Of a stretch of DNA of 64,000 nt, positions 43,078 to 55,150 are shown piece after piece (position 1 is the first letter of the stretch; the number at the start of each line of letters is the position of its first letter). Source of the stretch: Muricea muricata (lineage: Eukaryota > Cnidaria > Anthozoa > Malacalcyonacea > Plexauridae); assembly GCA_963855995.1 (NCBI GenBank), contig OY979723.1:9677013-9741012 (forward strand). Reading direction: 5' to 3'. The notes beneath the pieces were generated by a model. That model saw only the letters and a program-made list of their open reading frames with translations, ran no database searches and had not been told where the DNA came from. The position numbers and the translations under genes were made by a program.

Positions 43078-44955
43078 ACTTTGAGCAATTTAACTTCAAC
43101 AATTTATATCTAACAAATACTTATTGCAGTTGTGGGACACGTATACAATATGTATTTGAAGTGAAGTGTGCGTATACGCTTTCTGCAATAAGCAACAGCA
43201 CATGGAGCGAAATAAATTGCAACAAATATGAAATTCAAGTTTCATTTACTTGTGTTTCAGATGCTGACCTATGATAATGATAATATAAGGAAAAAAACAT
43301 ACTCCGAATAATAATGCCATAAGGGGATATAGCTGGGAATTGCTTATTTTGCTCTGAAAATTGGATTCCGTGCACTGGGACTCATAGGGAGGGGGGGGGG
43401 GAGAGGGGGGGGGTACAAAATGGGAACTAAATGGTTTAAGATTTGATTAAGAAAGCGACTAGGACTATGGAATTTAGTAAAAATTTGTTAGACTAACAAC
43501 AGCCCAGCGAGTGTTTGTAGTAACATCTTGCACATAAACACAAAGCGTTGCGCAAGTGCTAATCGTTTTTACATTAAGGGCAGTTTTACACACTTCAGCC
43601 AATCATCCATGTACAATAAATCAAATTAAATTTCCACAGCACTAAAGGCATGATAACGTGCAAGAGTGACTTCTAAAGGGGAAACCCTCCGATGATGGCA
43701 AGAATTCGACATAATAGACACCATTTCCCTTTTAGACAAACTTTTGAATTAGGCATGTTCATTAGCACAGCTGAAAAGAGCATCCTAAATTTAGTACAAT
43801 TATAAAATTTTGTTGCAAAATACTGTAAAATGTTGGAAATATAGTCCTGTGAAGTTTGCAAATTTTGTATACTTTTGTATTACGCGCGGAAAAGTGTAAT
43901 CAGATTTCGAAATGTGAATGGCCCATTAGATATACATTGAAATCTTCAGTAATTTGCATGCACGATCAGCTTATCGGCCAGAAACGTGACTAGAGATAAA
44001 CAAAAATAGACTATGCTGAAGGTCGAAAACCGCAAGATAAAGGAATAATGTATAATACGAAGCCTCACTGGCATTCCCACTCTCATGAAATTGGATTGAA
44101 ACCGAACCGTTTTTGCTTTATGAACCCTGAGCTGTTTAAGGATAAAGGTCAGCAAATTTTTAATTGGCCATTATGTGGGCATTTCTATATTAAATGACCT
44201 AGCGCTTCATGTCGAAAACCGCAAGTATCGTAACATTTATCAACATTATTTCTGAGGTATGTATATCATTTTGTTCATTGTGTTGATATGCATGGGGTTA
44301 TATCAACATAGGTCTTAGCCAATGAGAGTTACAATCAAAATTACTAGAATCAGCGGGGGTAGTATTCATACTGTTATTCATACCATTAAAGGGGGCGTTA
44401 TGTGGAGGCAAGTTACCGAGCTAAGTGGGTTGATCTTTACCACGAAAATTTCCTGGACAGCAAAATGACATTGCCTCCAAACTAAACCAACTATTCATTG
44501 CAACTTCGTTTAATAGATAGATAGAATTTTATTTCAACAGGGTAGCAACGTGTAACAACACTAGTGGCCCTGAAAGTGAGCCATAATGCGAGTTTTAAAG
44601 ACAAATGAGAATTCTAAAGAAATTAATTAATAACGCGGTTAACCAGTAAACTCGACTCCATGTAACAGCCCCCCCCCCCCCCCCCAAGTATAAATAGCAA
44701 GTATAGTTGCTCGACGATTTGTTAAGAACGGTTGACGCCATAGAGCAAGTGGCTTCCTATACTTATTCTGGCGCATGTAATTGAGTAAATGTGTGCAGAT
44801 GTTACATTTTGAATTTTGCCTCGTAACAATTGCATGTAATTTGTCGTATTTTGTTGAACGGCCTTTACAAAATTTGAAATTCACCCGATGAAAAATTTTG
44901 AGTCAATGTTATTTGATATCGGTTACAATATCAATTGTTGTTATATATTTATTAA
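43078..44955. repeat. Segmental-duplication flank of the intronless caspase, right copy
   Basis: Counterpart of 26345-28290: same foldback remnant, same C run (here longer, 44669-44685) and same order, with several short indels. No gene seen. Confidence 0.75.
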
Positions 44956-44959
44956 GATC

Positions 44960-45946
44960 TCATAATTGTTTAGGTGTGACAGCTCTATTCATCGCTCGCT
45001 CTCGTTGATTAGGTGTAGAAGTTCTATTTATCCCTCGTCTTTGTTGATCAGATGGAGTTGTTGTACGCACGATTTGCTGTCGTTCATTAGGTGTAGTAGT
45101 TCTATGCATCCCTCGCTGTCGTTGATCAAGTGAAATACTTCTAGTTAATGTCCTTCGCTCTCGATGATCTGGTGTGGTAGTTATTCTACTCATCCCTGGC
45201 TCTCGTTCGCCAAAATACACTGGCTTTCTCAATGTGCTCTCAAAACACGACATTTGCTTTCTGCCACGATGATCCAACCTTGCAACCCGTTTGTTAACAA
45301 TACTAAGTAAATCCGTCAAATTCATGCCATGGTCACGTTCATTTAAAACTTCCATCAAAACAGTAATAAACCAAGAGCCCTCTGTCACATCTCTGTACGA
45401 TTCATATCCATCTACTGTCGAGTAAGCAACTAGTGTATCTGCTTCAATAGGAATTCGAGCAGGAATGATTGGAGGAGCTTGCACCGTATCGACTCCTCTG
45501 TCAGAATTTCGGCCTCTGCAATTTTGCATGAAGAAAAGTTTTGGCTTATTTGCTAAAGAATCTATGCCCCTAAACTTGCTGATGACATTATTGACAGTAA
45601 TGCTGTTACCATCAGTTCCATATATAACATCTCCCTCGTCTCCGTGGCTAGATTTGAAAACAAGTAGAGCATTGTAGAGTCTGAATGCTGTTTTGGAAAA
45701 GCTCTCGCAAACTTGTATCATTTCCTCCGCTGTCAGATCATCACGATAAAAGTAAGTGAAGCCAAAGCTTCTACAAAACGCCAGAATTTTCGTTTTGTCA
45801 TACTGCGCTCCTGGTCGGTTTGGAAGCCACAAATTTCTCATTCTGCTTCGAAATATAGTATTGGTTATGACCAACGCAATACCTTTACCAATTACAAATT
45901 GATCATTGTCGAATTCATATCTCAATGACAACGACCGCGATGCCAT
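44960..45946 (-). CDS. Intronless caspase with shortened repeat tail (328 aa)
   Basis: Duplicate of the 435-aa gene. ATG at 45946, with protease motifs retained: NRPGAQ, SSHGD, FFMQNCRG and SYRDVTEGSWFI. Scattered amino-acid differences include FKSSHG for FISSHG and a two-codon loss in the inter-subunit loop. The repeat tail is about 107 residues shorter: one higher-order repeat is missing precisely, leaving one RTLTRSISLDQ. Unequal recombination inside the repeats would give exactly this. The reading frame is open throughout, so both copies look maintained. Confidence 0.87.
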   Translation of the reverse strand: MASRSLSLRYEFDNDQFVIGKGIALVITNTIFRSRMRNLWLPNRPGAQYDKTKILAFCRSFGFTYFYRDDLTAEEMIQVCESFSKTAFRLYNALLVFKSSHGDEGDVIYGTDGNSITVNNVISKFRGIDSLANKPKLFFMQNCRGRNSDRGVDTVQAPPIIPARIPIEADTLVAYSTVDGYESYRDVTEGSWFITVLMEVLNERDHGMNLTDLLSIVNKRVARLDHRGRKQMSCFESTLRKPVYFGEREPGMSRITTTPDHRERRTLTRSISLDQRQRGMHRTTTPNERQQIVRTTTPSDQQRRGINRTSTPNQRERAMNRAVTPKQL

Positions 45947-46547
45947 GATTTAAGATGAAACATAGGAATTAAATGTTTATTTTTGAAAGAATTTCTCTCC
46001 AACCGGGAACATCGTCGCTGCTCATGCATTCTATGCTCATAGTTATGTGTGGTATTTGTTGCGAAAAATATTTTTTGAAAAAAAGGTGCTTCCCAACAGT
46101 CTTGTGACTCAAGATTCGCTAATATGACGACACTGTCACGCTAATCATTCAAAAACACCACTCAAAAAGTCCCCATGAATGCACAAAGAATGTTATACAT
46201 TTTAATTTTTTACGAAAAAAAATTCATAAACGACAGCATGATAGGATATTCATGCAATGATAACCAGTTTAAGTAATGTTAATTGTATATGCTTGTTAAA
46301 TTAGCTTTGGCAACGCTTAGCAGGTTTGTATTCGTTTCTATTGGTTTTGTATTGAAAAATTTCGAGTTATGCTGTATTATATCAAAACAAAGAGAATTCT
46401 TTGTTCTTTAGAAAACTTTGCGAGAGACAGAGTGTTCGAGAAGATACTAAAGCCACCGGCTAGGAGCATCTGCGCGAAAACGAAACAGTGATTTTCATTG
46501 GCTCATTTGAATTACGTTTGACCAATCAACATTGAGAATACTTTGTT

Positions 46548-46785
46548 ACTCCGCCTGCGTAGGCATAGCCGTACAGGGGAGTCTTAAAATGCCCGAGTCT
46601 GTTGTCGACGATGTCACAAACAGGCTCCTTGATAAATTTATACATTTAATGATATCTAGACACTTTCTATGGACATTTGTGGATAATAGGGACATTAATT
46701 GCCTCGTTAAAACTTTTTTTCCTCAGCAGTACGAGACAATCATGCATCGGCCGCGGCAGGAGTGAACGCCTTAGCTGGGCGTCTT
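46548..46785. mobile_element. Element with ACTCCGCCTGCGTA / GCGTCTTG ends, duplicate
   Basis: Counterpart of 30713-30953 in the duplicated segment; contains the 59-codon open frame starting at 46589. Confidence 0.5.
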
Positions 46786-46860
46786 GTTCTACGAAAAAAA
46801 CCTTCGCCTCCCAAATGCGAAAGAGCTTCCGAGGAGTTGATACATAGCGAGACCCATATT

Positions 46861-47407
46861 CAGTGTTCAGCAAAGTACTCAAAATTTTTACTTAAGTAAA
46901 AGTGAAAAGTAACACCTGAATTTTTATTTAAATAAAAGTAAAAATATTGCCTGAAAATTTTACCTGAGTAAAAGTAAAAGTATTTCCTGAAAATTTTACT
47001 TAAGTAAAAGTAAAAATATTGCCTGAAAATTTTACTTAAGCGAAAGAAAAGTATTAGAAAAATATACTTAAGTAAAAGTACTACTGAAATAGAATATAAA
47101 TTCGCAAACCATTTCATTTGGCAAATAAAAATTGCTAATAGAAAGGTTAAAGCAGTAATAGAACACTCAGATATGAGCCAAGAACATTCAAACCAGACCG
47201 CTCACTGCTAACTCCGCTAAATACTTTTTTACTTTGCCAAAATATAACAAAAGTAACGAAGTGAAAAAGTAAATATTTACCAAAAATCGTTCTTCGTTAC
47301 AAGTAAAAAGTACTTCATAAAAAGAATACTTCGTTTCAAGTAAATACTGATTTTTTTTACTTAAGTAAAGTAACGAAGTAAATTTACTTGGTTACAGGCT
47401 AACACTG
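46861..47407. mobile_element. hAT-type element with TTTTACTTAAGTAAAAGTAA repeats, duplicate
   Basis: Counterpart of 31028-31563. Left flank CCCATATT, right flank CCCATGTT, so the target duplication has one mutation. The right end has a short insertion (GGCTAACA) before the terminal CTG. Confidence 0.82.
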
Positions 47408-47451
47408 CCCATGTTCAAAAGCTAACGTCTTGGCCTATCTATATTCACCAA

Positions 47452-47643
47452 ATGCCTGGTCTTTCCGACCGTGAAAGATATATTTCTGTGCCGTGTCGAA
47501 CTAATGTTGCACACTCCATAGTTCTATTACTGTTTTTGACACATCCTGACAGAGCAAACTATGCTCCAGACTCTCCAGTTGCCGCTTACCCGAATATTCT
47601 GTGTGTTCTATTTTGCCTCTGTTTATATTGCACCCTGAGGTAG
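47452..47643 (+). CDS. Small conserved open frame, duplicate (63 aa)
   Basis: Counterpart of 31612-31803, Ser-to-Pro at one site. Same caveats: it may be an upstream ORF or non-coding. Confidence 0.2.
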   Translation: MPGLSDRERYISVPCRTNVAHSIVLLLFLTHPDRANYAPDSPVAAYPNILCVLFCLCLYCTLR

Positions 47644-47929
47644 AGAAGGAAAAACGGGTCGGATACGAGTATTTATAAGTCTCTTATAAGTATTCTTAAG
47701 TCTCTTAAGGCTTCTTAGAAACGATGAATTTCAATATTGTTGTTATTCTTGTATTTTCACCTTCAATATGTTTCGAAAGTCAAACACTTCAATTTCAGAA
47801 CCGCCCATCCGTTTTTCAATTCGTCATGTGATAAAGCTCACTTGAAACCGCTCGCTACTTCATTCACAGTCCGCGCCGCAGTATTGAGAAATTATCGACG
47901 ATCAACAAGGCACAACTCACAAATTACAG

Positions 47930-50900
47930 ATGAACCCGTTGGACAGTGCTGACAGTTCTAATAAAAGTCATAATGAAGAAGGGGAAATAGTATCAAAGGT
48001 GTGATTGCTAATTATTATAGGAAAAGCTGCAATAATGTTGTGTCTTTTTACTTGTTAAAAATAACTAAGTGCATCATTCAAGATCAGTGATCTCAATGTT
48101 TTTAACATTTTTAACCTTTGTAGTGCTAAAAATATCGAGTTCACTAATTCCGAACGTCTTGATATAATACAGAACGTCTTGAGAATAATATTTCGATAAT
48201 TAATCAAACAAGACTTATCAGTAAAATTGAAACTGTAAATTTTCATCTTCAGACAGAATGAAGTACAATATTTTACATCACACATATGTACACTGCTTGT
48301 TGAGTCATAGTATCATAATTATAAACATATTCATATCAATTTTACGTTTTGTTCGAGCGCTATATATTGATTCCCAATATGTCCTCTATATCTGAAATTT
48401 GTTTTGTACTTTACTTTTTTAACTTTTCGGCTAGTTAGGTTTCTCAATTGAAGGAGTTGCACTATACCTTAAAGCTCATCTTTCAAAAGGCTATAACTGT
48501 GCGCTTAAATCTTTCTAAATTCCCAATAACTTAATTAAGTTGGAGAGTCAACAAAACTTAATCAATTCATTTAGTATGATTTGATTTTTTCAGGCAAATG
48601 AGATTGAACATGAAAGCGATAGTTGCATTTCTGACAAGGAGCCGATTTCAGTTTCAAACAACACATTTAGTGTAGAAAGCCAACTTGAAGGTAAAGATTT
48701 GAAGAGAAAATTTTCCTGAATAACAATATAGGCACTGTGTGACTCTTGTGCGCCTGGCTTTAGCCGGGGGCATCCAACCAATCGAACACGGGCACCTGGA
48801 AAACCATCGAAAGAGGCCCATAAGTCAGTGACATCTCGCGTCATACCTCGTCGCTACGGTTTAATGTAGCTTTTAAACGGTTATTTTCTATGTAAATCCT
48901 GTATTCGACAGTTCTAAAACATAATAGTGTCCGAAAGTGTTTTACTACCAGACCAAAATATTTTGATGACGAAGGGAGAAAACGTGGGAGTTCTTGGGCT
49001 AGGAGCACCTCATCTTATAACTACGCCACTGGCTCTAGAAATAGAAATTAAGTCAGGCTTATTACAGCAAATATGACATCGTTAAAGGTCGTCTTTGAGT
49101 GTGTACAACATTTTTTTGCTGTAGAGCAAGCATTGCATCAAATCAACAATGGCTACGCTCTGGTCATACACAATAGATATTTCAACAAACTTCGATCAAG
49201 AAGAGGATCTGAAAAAGATCTGGAGGCGATAAAAATCTTTTGTAAGGAAGCAGGTCTCCATCTGGATATTATAGAAAATGTCAAACTCAACGATATCCGC
49301 CGCCATTGTCGCCAACTCACACGAGATGAAAATGAATTTCAAAAATATGATGGTTTCGTTTGTTTTATACTTAGCCACGGAAACAGGTAATTATCTAGTT
49401 TTATTACATAAAGTGCAGTGCTTTATATAGATGATGGATTATAGATTGTTTAGCCCCTGATACTAAAAATCATGATTTAAAAACATTTCATCGTTATAGG
49501 GTATTCTACACGCAAACATAAATGAATTGAGCTGATGCGATGAGTTGATTACATAGAATTTCACACAGAAATTCATCCTCTGTCCATCCTATCCATCCAA
49601 TCCATCCTATTACATAGAAATGATCCTCTTTGGGTGTCTGCCTGCCGTCAACATGAATGAACGCCAGCAATCTCTTTAGTATTGACTGCATCAATGGCCT
49701 GCTCAACTTCTTGTCCTGGTCGATCTCTCTCTACCTCTTATTGACCATCGACCATTTGACCATCTCTGCATTACAAATACTTAACCCCTTCCCTTCTTTA
49801 AAATCCCCGAAGGTCCAAGCTCTTTTACTTGACTACAACACCTTTCTGTGCCCTTTATAACTTTAAGGATTGCACGTAATTAACAAAAGTTACTCAACAT
49901 CGTGATCCGTGAAAGATGCACTTAGGACTATTTACATTTTCGCTTGTACATTCTTTAGTTCTGGTATCTGTGGAGTGTACGACGAAACGATAAGCGTCGA
50001 AGAAATTGTGTCGTACTTTAAAGAAAACAACGACATTATCAGAAAACCCAAATTGTTCTTCATCCAGGTTTGCCGAGCTGGCGTCGAAGAAGACAACACC
50101 AGAATTGATTACGTAAAAACCTTATGCCCACCAGATTCATCCGACATCCTGGTCGCATATTCAACAATCAATAACGAATTACCCTACAGGGATATTTACA
50201 GTCGCTCATCGTTCATCCAAACTTTGCTGAAGCAGATTAGCACGCATGCTTATAGCGAACACTTGATGGACATAATGATTATGGTGAATAAAAAGATAGC
50301 TGACAACAAACTGGATGGTAACAGACAAATGTTGCTGCAAGTCTCGACTTTGAAAAAATGCGTGTATTTCAAGATGGCAAAGGTTGGTAATTGTACTAAA
50401 AGTCGTGATGAAGAAGGGGAAATAGTGTCAAAGGTGAGATTGCTCATTGTTATAGGAAAACCTGCAATAATGCTATGTTTCAGCTTTTACTTGTAAAAAA
50501 TAACTAAGTGTATCATTTAAGATCAGTGATCTCATTGTTTTTAACATTTTTAAGCTTTATAGTGCTAAAAATATCGAGTTCACTAATTCCGAATATACAG
50601 AACATCTTTAGAATCAATATTTCTATCATTCAAACAAGACTTTACATTGAAGCAGTAAATCTTCGAGTTCAGTTCAAAGTCATCTTTAGGCAGAATGAAA
50701 TACAATATTTTACAACAGACATACGTACATTATGAAACTCCAGTTATCCTGCTTGTTGAGTCATTCTTCAATAGGACATAGTATCATAGTTGTAAACATA
50801 TTCATATCAATTTTATGCGTCTTGTTTCTTGGGTTTCTCAATTGAAGGACTTGTACTATATATACCTTAAAGCCCATTGTTCAAAAGGCTATAACTGTGC

Positions 50901-53053
50901 ACTTAAATCTTTCTAAATTTCCCCTAACTTAATTAACTGCATGGAGCGTCAACAAAACTTAACCAATGCATCTAGTATGATTTCTGTTTTCTTAATTTTT
51001 CAGACAAATGAGATTGCACATGAAAGTGATAGTTGCAATCCTGACCAAGAGCCGATTTTAGTTTCAATCAACACATCCAGTGTAGAAAGCGAACTTGAAG
51101 GTAAAGATTTAAATAGAAAAGTTTCCTGGATAATAATAAGGTGTCGACTACTGTAGAGTACCTTCTTTGAGCCTGGTTTAGCCAGAGGCATCCAATCAAT
51201 CGAGCCAGGACACCTGAGAAACGATAGGGCGCCAACAGTCAGTGACATCTCGCGAGATAGTTCGTTGCAAAGGTCTAATGTAGTTTTTAAACTATTATTT
51301 TCTGTGTAAACCCAGTACTCGACCGTTCTAAGACATAATAGTGTCCGAAAGTGTTTTACCACAAAGCCCATTTTTGACGACGAACGGAGAAAACGCGCAG
51401 AGGTCCTTAGGCCAGGGACACCTTATCTTATTATGACGCCACTGCCTCTGGAAATTTCTACTGGAAGGTTTATTACACCAAATATGGCATAGTTAAAGGT
51501 CGTCTTTAAGACCTTAAACATTTGTTTGAGTGTGTACAAAATTTTTTTGTTGTAGGGCAGATAGGAAAAGAATACGAAAAGGCTTTACAGGAATCATTGC
51601 ATCAAATCAACAATGGCTACGCTCTGGTCATACACAATAGATATTTCAACGAACTTCCATCAAGAAGTGTATCTGAAAAAGATCTTGAGGCGATAAAAAT
51701 CTTCTGTAAGAAAGCAGGTCTCCATCTGGATATTATAGAAAATGTCAAAGTCAACGAGATCCGCCGCCATTGTCGCCAACTCACACGAGATGAAAATGAA
51801 TTTCAAAAACATGATGGTTTTGTTTGTTTTATACTTAGCCACGGAAATCGGTAATTATCTAGTACGGAGCTTTATAGGGATGGTGCACGGGTTATTGTTT
51901 ATTCAGCCCCGAATTCTTAGGGAATTAGTATTAAAAACCAGGATTTTAAAAACATTATATTGTTAAAAAATAAAGGATAGTGTACATGCAAACGTTTCAC
52001 ACAGAAATTCATCCTCTTCCTCCTATTACATAGAAATGATCCTCTTTTGGTGTCTGTCGTCAGCATCAATGAACGCCAGTAACCTCTTTGGTATTGACAG
52101 CGTCAATCGCTTGCTCAACTTCTTGTCCTGGTTGATCTCTCTCTACCTCTTACTGATCATCAACCTCTTGATTCTTCATACTGTCGTGCCCACAGTTTTG
52201 TTGATTCCACCTGATCCATGCTTTCTGTCCGTAATTCCCCGCTCCTTGAACACCTTCATGTTGCGGTCAGCGAACTGGTACATGATGATCCCCTTGGTCT
52301 GGGTGAGGTCAAACTATGCTTGCTTGTGTTTGATCCACCTGACAATCTCTGTATTACAAATACTTAACTCCTCTAATTTCAGATCCAAATGACGTTTTAA
52401 AATTCCTGAAAGTCAGAGCTCTTTTACTTGACCACAACACCATTTGGTAGAAATTATAACTTTAAGGACTTCATGTAAATAGCAAAAGTTACTAAACATC
52501 GTGAAAAGATGCACTTAGGACTATTTACATTATCGCTTGTACTTTTTTTAGTTCTGGTATCTGTGGAGTGTACAGCGAAATAATAAGCGTCGAAGAAATT
52601 GTATCCTATTTCAAGGAAAACAACGACCTTCGCGGAAAACCCAAATTGTTCTTCATCCAAGCTTGTCGAGCTGACGTCGAAGACGACAACCCCTGGATTG
52701 ATTATGAAAAAACCTTATGCCCACCAGATTCACCCGACATCCTGGTCGCATATTCAACAATCGACGGCGAATTAGCACACAGGCATATTCGCACTGGATC
52801 ATGGTTCATCCAAACTCTGCTCAAGCAGATTAGCACGCATGCGTATAACGAACACTTGATGGACATAATGATTTTGGTGAATAAAAAGATAGCCGAGAGC
52901 GAACTGAGTGGTTACAGACAAATGCCACAGCAGGTTTCGACATTGACAAAATTTGTGTACTTCAAGATGGCAGAGGTTGGGAAGGTGCTGGAAGCGAAAA
53001 ACTCTATATTAAGCAGAGAAGGCACATCTACAAGGATGGGACCAACGAGCTAG
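47930..53053 (+). CDS. Tandem double-caspase gene (seven exons, 598 aa)
   Basis: Exons 47930-47998, 48594-48690, 49125-49386, 49959-50433, 51004-51100, 51556-51850 and 52552-53053 sum to 1797 nt, with every phase compatible. It encodes two complete caspase domains in one chain. Domain 1 (about residues 60-290): Arg loop RSRRGSEKD, His140 in SHGN, Cys181 in KLFFIQVCRA, but RSSFIQ replaces GSWFIQ, so the pocket Trp and Gly are lost. Domain 2 (about 345-580): SRSVSEKD (Gly to Val after the Arg), His429, Cys470 in QACRA, pocket LAHRHIRTGSWFIQ. The donor after GAAATAGTGTCAAAG links domain 1 to a second linker exon. Domain 1 may be a pseudo-enzyme scaffold for domain 2, as in other caspase/pseudocaspase pairs, but here covalently joined (inference). 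Two separate transcripts cannot be excluded, but domain 1 has no stop before the donor. Confidence 0.82.
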
Positions 53054-53094
53054 ACTTGCACCAAATCTGCCTCTTGAATGGAATTTTGAATTAA

Positions 53095-53110
53095 GGAGGG
53101 CGGGCGGGCG
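53095..53110 (+). other. G-rich tract in the 3' flank
   Basis: GGAGGGCGGGCGGGCG: fewer GGG runs than its homologues at 25239 and 41316, so quadruplex potential is weaker. Confidence 0.4.
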
Positions 53111-53217
53111 AACGAAAAAGCAGGAAGCGGAGAGACAGACTTATTTCCTTGCAGCGCGACAATTTTACCGGTTGAATTTTCAAGTTTTATTACTGTAAAG
53201 AATAATAAGCAGACATA

Positions 53218-53790
53218 CAGTACTGTGCAGAAGTTTTAGGTCACCTATAAAATTTTCATTTATTTGTAAAACGTAGCATATTACAACACAAAAATACAAA
53301 ACAACAACATAGTTCATTGTTTTACACGTAGTAGAAAATTTTTCTACACTGGTAGAACCACTCAACAATTCCATACAGAGAGCTCAGGCAGTCTAGTACT
53401 TGGTGCTACCACCATGAGCAGCAATTACAGATGCACAACGCCGAGGCATTGAGGAAACAAGCTTCTTTGTTACATCTTCATCGATATTTTCCAATAATTC
53501 AAAGATAGCCGCCTTTAGTTCTTCAAGGTCTTTGCATGGTTTTGCATCCAACCTTTTCTTTATTTGTTCCCAAAGATGTTCGATGGGGTTTAGGTCCCAT
53601 GGGCATATTCCTTTTCTTGCAAACCAAGACATGGTGCTGTTTGCTCGGTGATATGGTGCCCCATCTTGTTGAAAGACAAAGTCTCTACCGCAAAGCTTGC
53701 TACCATCTTTTAGAAGAGTTCGACAAATGAGCCTAGCATAGCGTTTTGCATCTAGACCTGCCGTTTCAGTGCACGGAAACATATATACAA
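53218..53790 (-). mobile_element. Tc1-family transposon remnant, second copy
   Basis: Terminus CAGTACTGTGCAGAAGTTTT after the same target context as at 25366. The minus-strand frame 53782-53393 encodes a transposase C-terminal half with FVFQQDGAPYHRANSTMSWF and LNPIEHLWEQIKKRL. The catalytic-region Asp in QQDGAP is present; a few residues before the LNPIEHLW motif are deleted. The N-terminal half was replaced or cut by the LINE fragment that follows. Confidence 0.88.
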
Positions 53791-54465
53791 GGAGAGACCC
53801 ATCTCTCTGGACTTATTACCAATCTCTTACTGGCATGAGTTTCTGGACTTGATGTTCTTTTATAAAGCTATATCTGGATTAGTGCTTGTATCAAGTGATG
53901 TCCTACCCGAGCAAATCAACCTATCTATAGTTACCCGATCAAGTGCAGACTCGAGTGTTCTGGCATTCCGTCCTCGACAATGTAAGACTTCAACTTTCCA
54001 AAGATCATTCTTTATACGGACACCCCGAACTTATAACACCCTGCCAGATGAGTTGAGAAGAAAAGATCTATCCTTGACTTTCTTCAAATCGAAGCTGCTC
54101 CAATATTATCACGACGCAGTTAAAAATGTTTATGACATAAATGATGCCAGGACATGGAAATCCGTGTGCTTAAAATGCAACGCACCACGTAAACTTGTTC
54201 AACCACTTATGTGTTGTTTCTAGAACGTATAACATGCAGTTCTAGTTTATATTTTTGTAAGTCCTTGTTCGTATGCATGCACCAAGGGCCCACAGTAATT
54301 GGTTCTAAGCTGTTGTGGTGTCCCTGCCTTCTGTCTTCAGTATCTGTGTTTGTTTGTGAATGTTCTTGTTTGCGTCTGTTGTTGTTTGTGTTTGTTCTTG
54401 TACTTAAATAATTTATGTTCATGTAGGCGAAGCATAATAAATAAATAAATAAATAAATAAAAGAC
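53791..54465 (+). mobile_element. 5'-truncated non-LTR retrotransposon (LINE) 3' end
   Basis: The plus-strand frame up to 54223 encodes the C-terminus of a reverse-transcriptase ORF: FFYKAISGL, then TFQRSFFIRTPRTYNTLPDE and FFKSKLLQYY, the familiar end of CR1/Jockey/L2-like polymerases. It is followed by a 240-bp 3' UTR and a simple-repeat tail (AATAAATAAATAAATAAATA, 54436-54462). The tail abuts GACTAATGTA, exactly where similarity to the left flank (5282) begins. Confidence 0.85.
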
Positions 54466-55150
54466 TAATGTAAATTATAACACTGAATTAAAGTTAGATC
54501 AAGCATCTCGAAACTGAAAAACTTTATATAAATAAATACTTGCAACTTCACAGGTCTTCACATAGCGAATTATGTGTAATGACTTTTAGTCTTCTTGGTG
54601 ATAGAATACCCACGTAGTTCAGAGTTAACTGATACATTATATACCAATTAGATTGGCTAATTTGTGGCAATTTTGTCTTGTTATGGTAATAAAGCCGGAA
54701 CATTTTCATTTTCGTATTAATCTAACGCCGCAAATAACAACGGAAAATTCGTTGTCTCAAACGGGATTAGAACTTGCATTTTCAGGTTTCTAGACCGCAA
54801 CTCTACGTACCAAATGAGCTCATTATCGAGACAACTTGGACTGCGGAAAGCGAGCTTATCAAATTTAATGGCGACGGTTTTGAAATAGAATTGTAACACT
54901 GCATGCGCCGAAAGTCGTCACGAAAATATTACGTGGACTTAATCTACTACCAATGCTAGTTGGCTAGATAGCTCAATTCGTAGAGCTGCAGCAGTCTAGA
55001 AACCCAAGCATGCGAGTTCAAATCCTGCTCGAAACAACGAATTTATCGATTTTCTCTGCAGTGTCAGGTTAATATGAATCTAGCTTTTCATACGCCTGAG
55101 CCGAGATGGTTTTGAAATAGATATAAAGTTTTTGCTTTCTTTAATTTTAT
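54466..55150. repeat. Right-hand copy of the left array flank (matches 5282-6063)
   Basis: Runs parallel to 5282 onward (GAATTAAAGTTAGATC, CAGGTCTTCACATAGCGAAT and the tRNA-like palindrome at 54712-55075). It lacks the 86-bp MITE of the left copy. It resumes after the 3.5-kb insertion at 58657 and then follows 6064-10600. Confidence 0.88.
54712..55075. mobile_element. Palindromic element with tRNA-like arms, copy 3
   Basis: Paralogue of 5531-5894: CGTATTAATCTAACGCCGC at the left; tRNA-like right arm GATAGCTCAATTCGTAGAGC and GAGTTCAAATCC. Confidence 0.6.
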
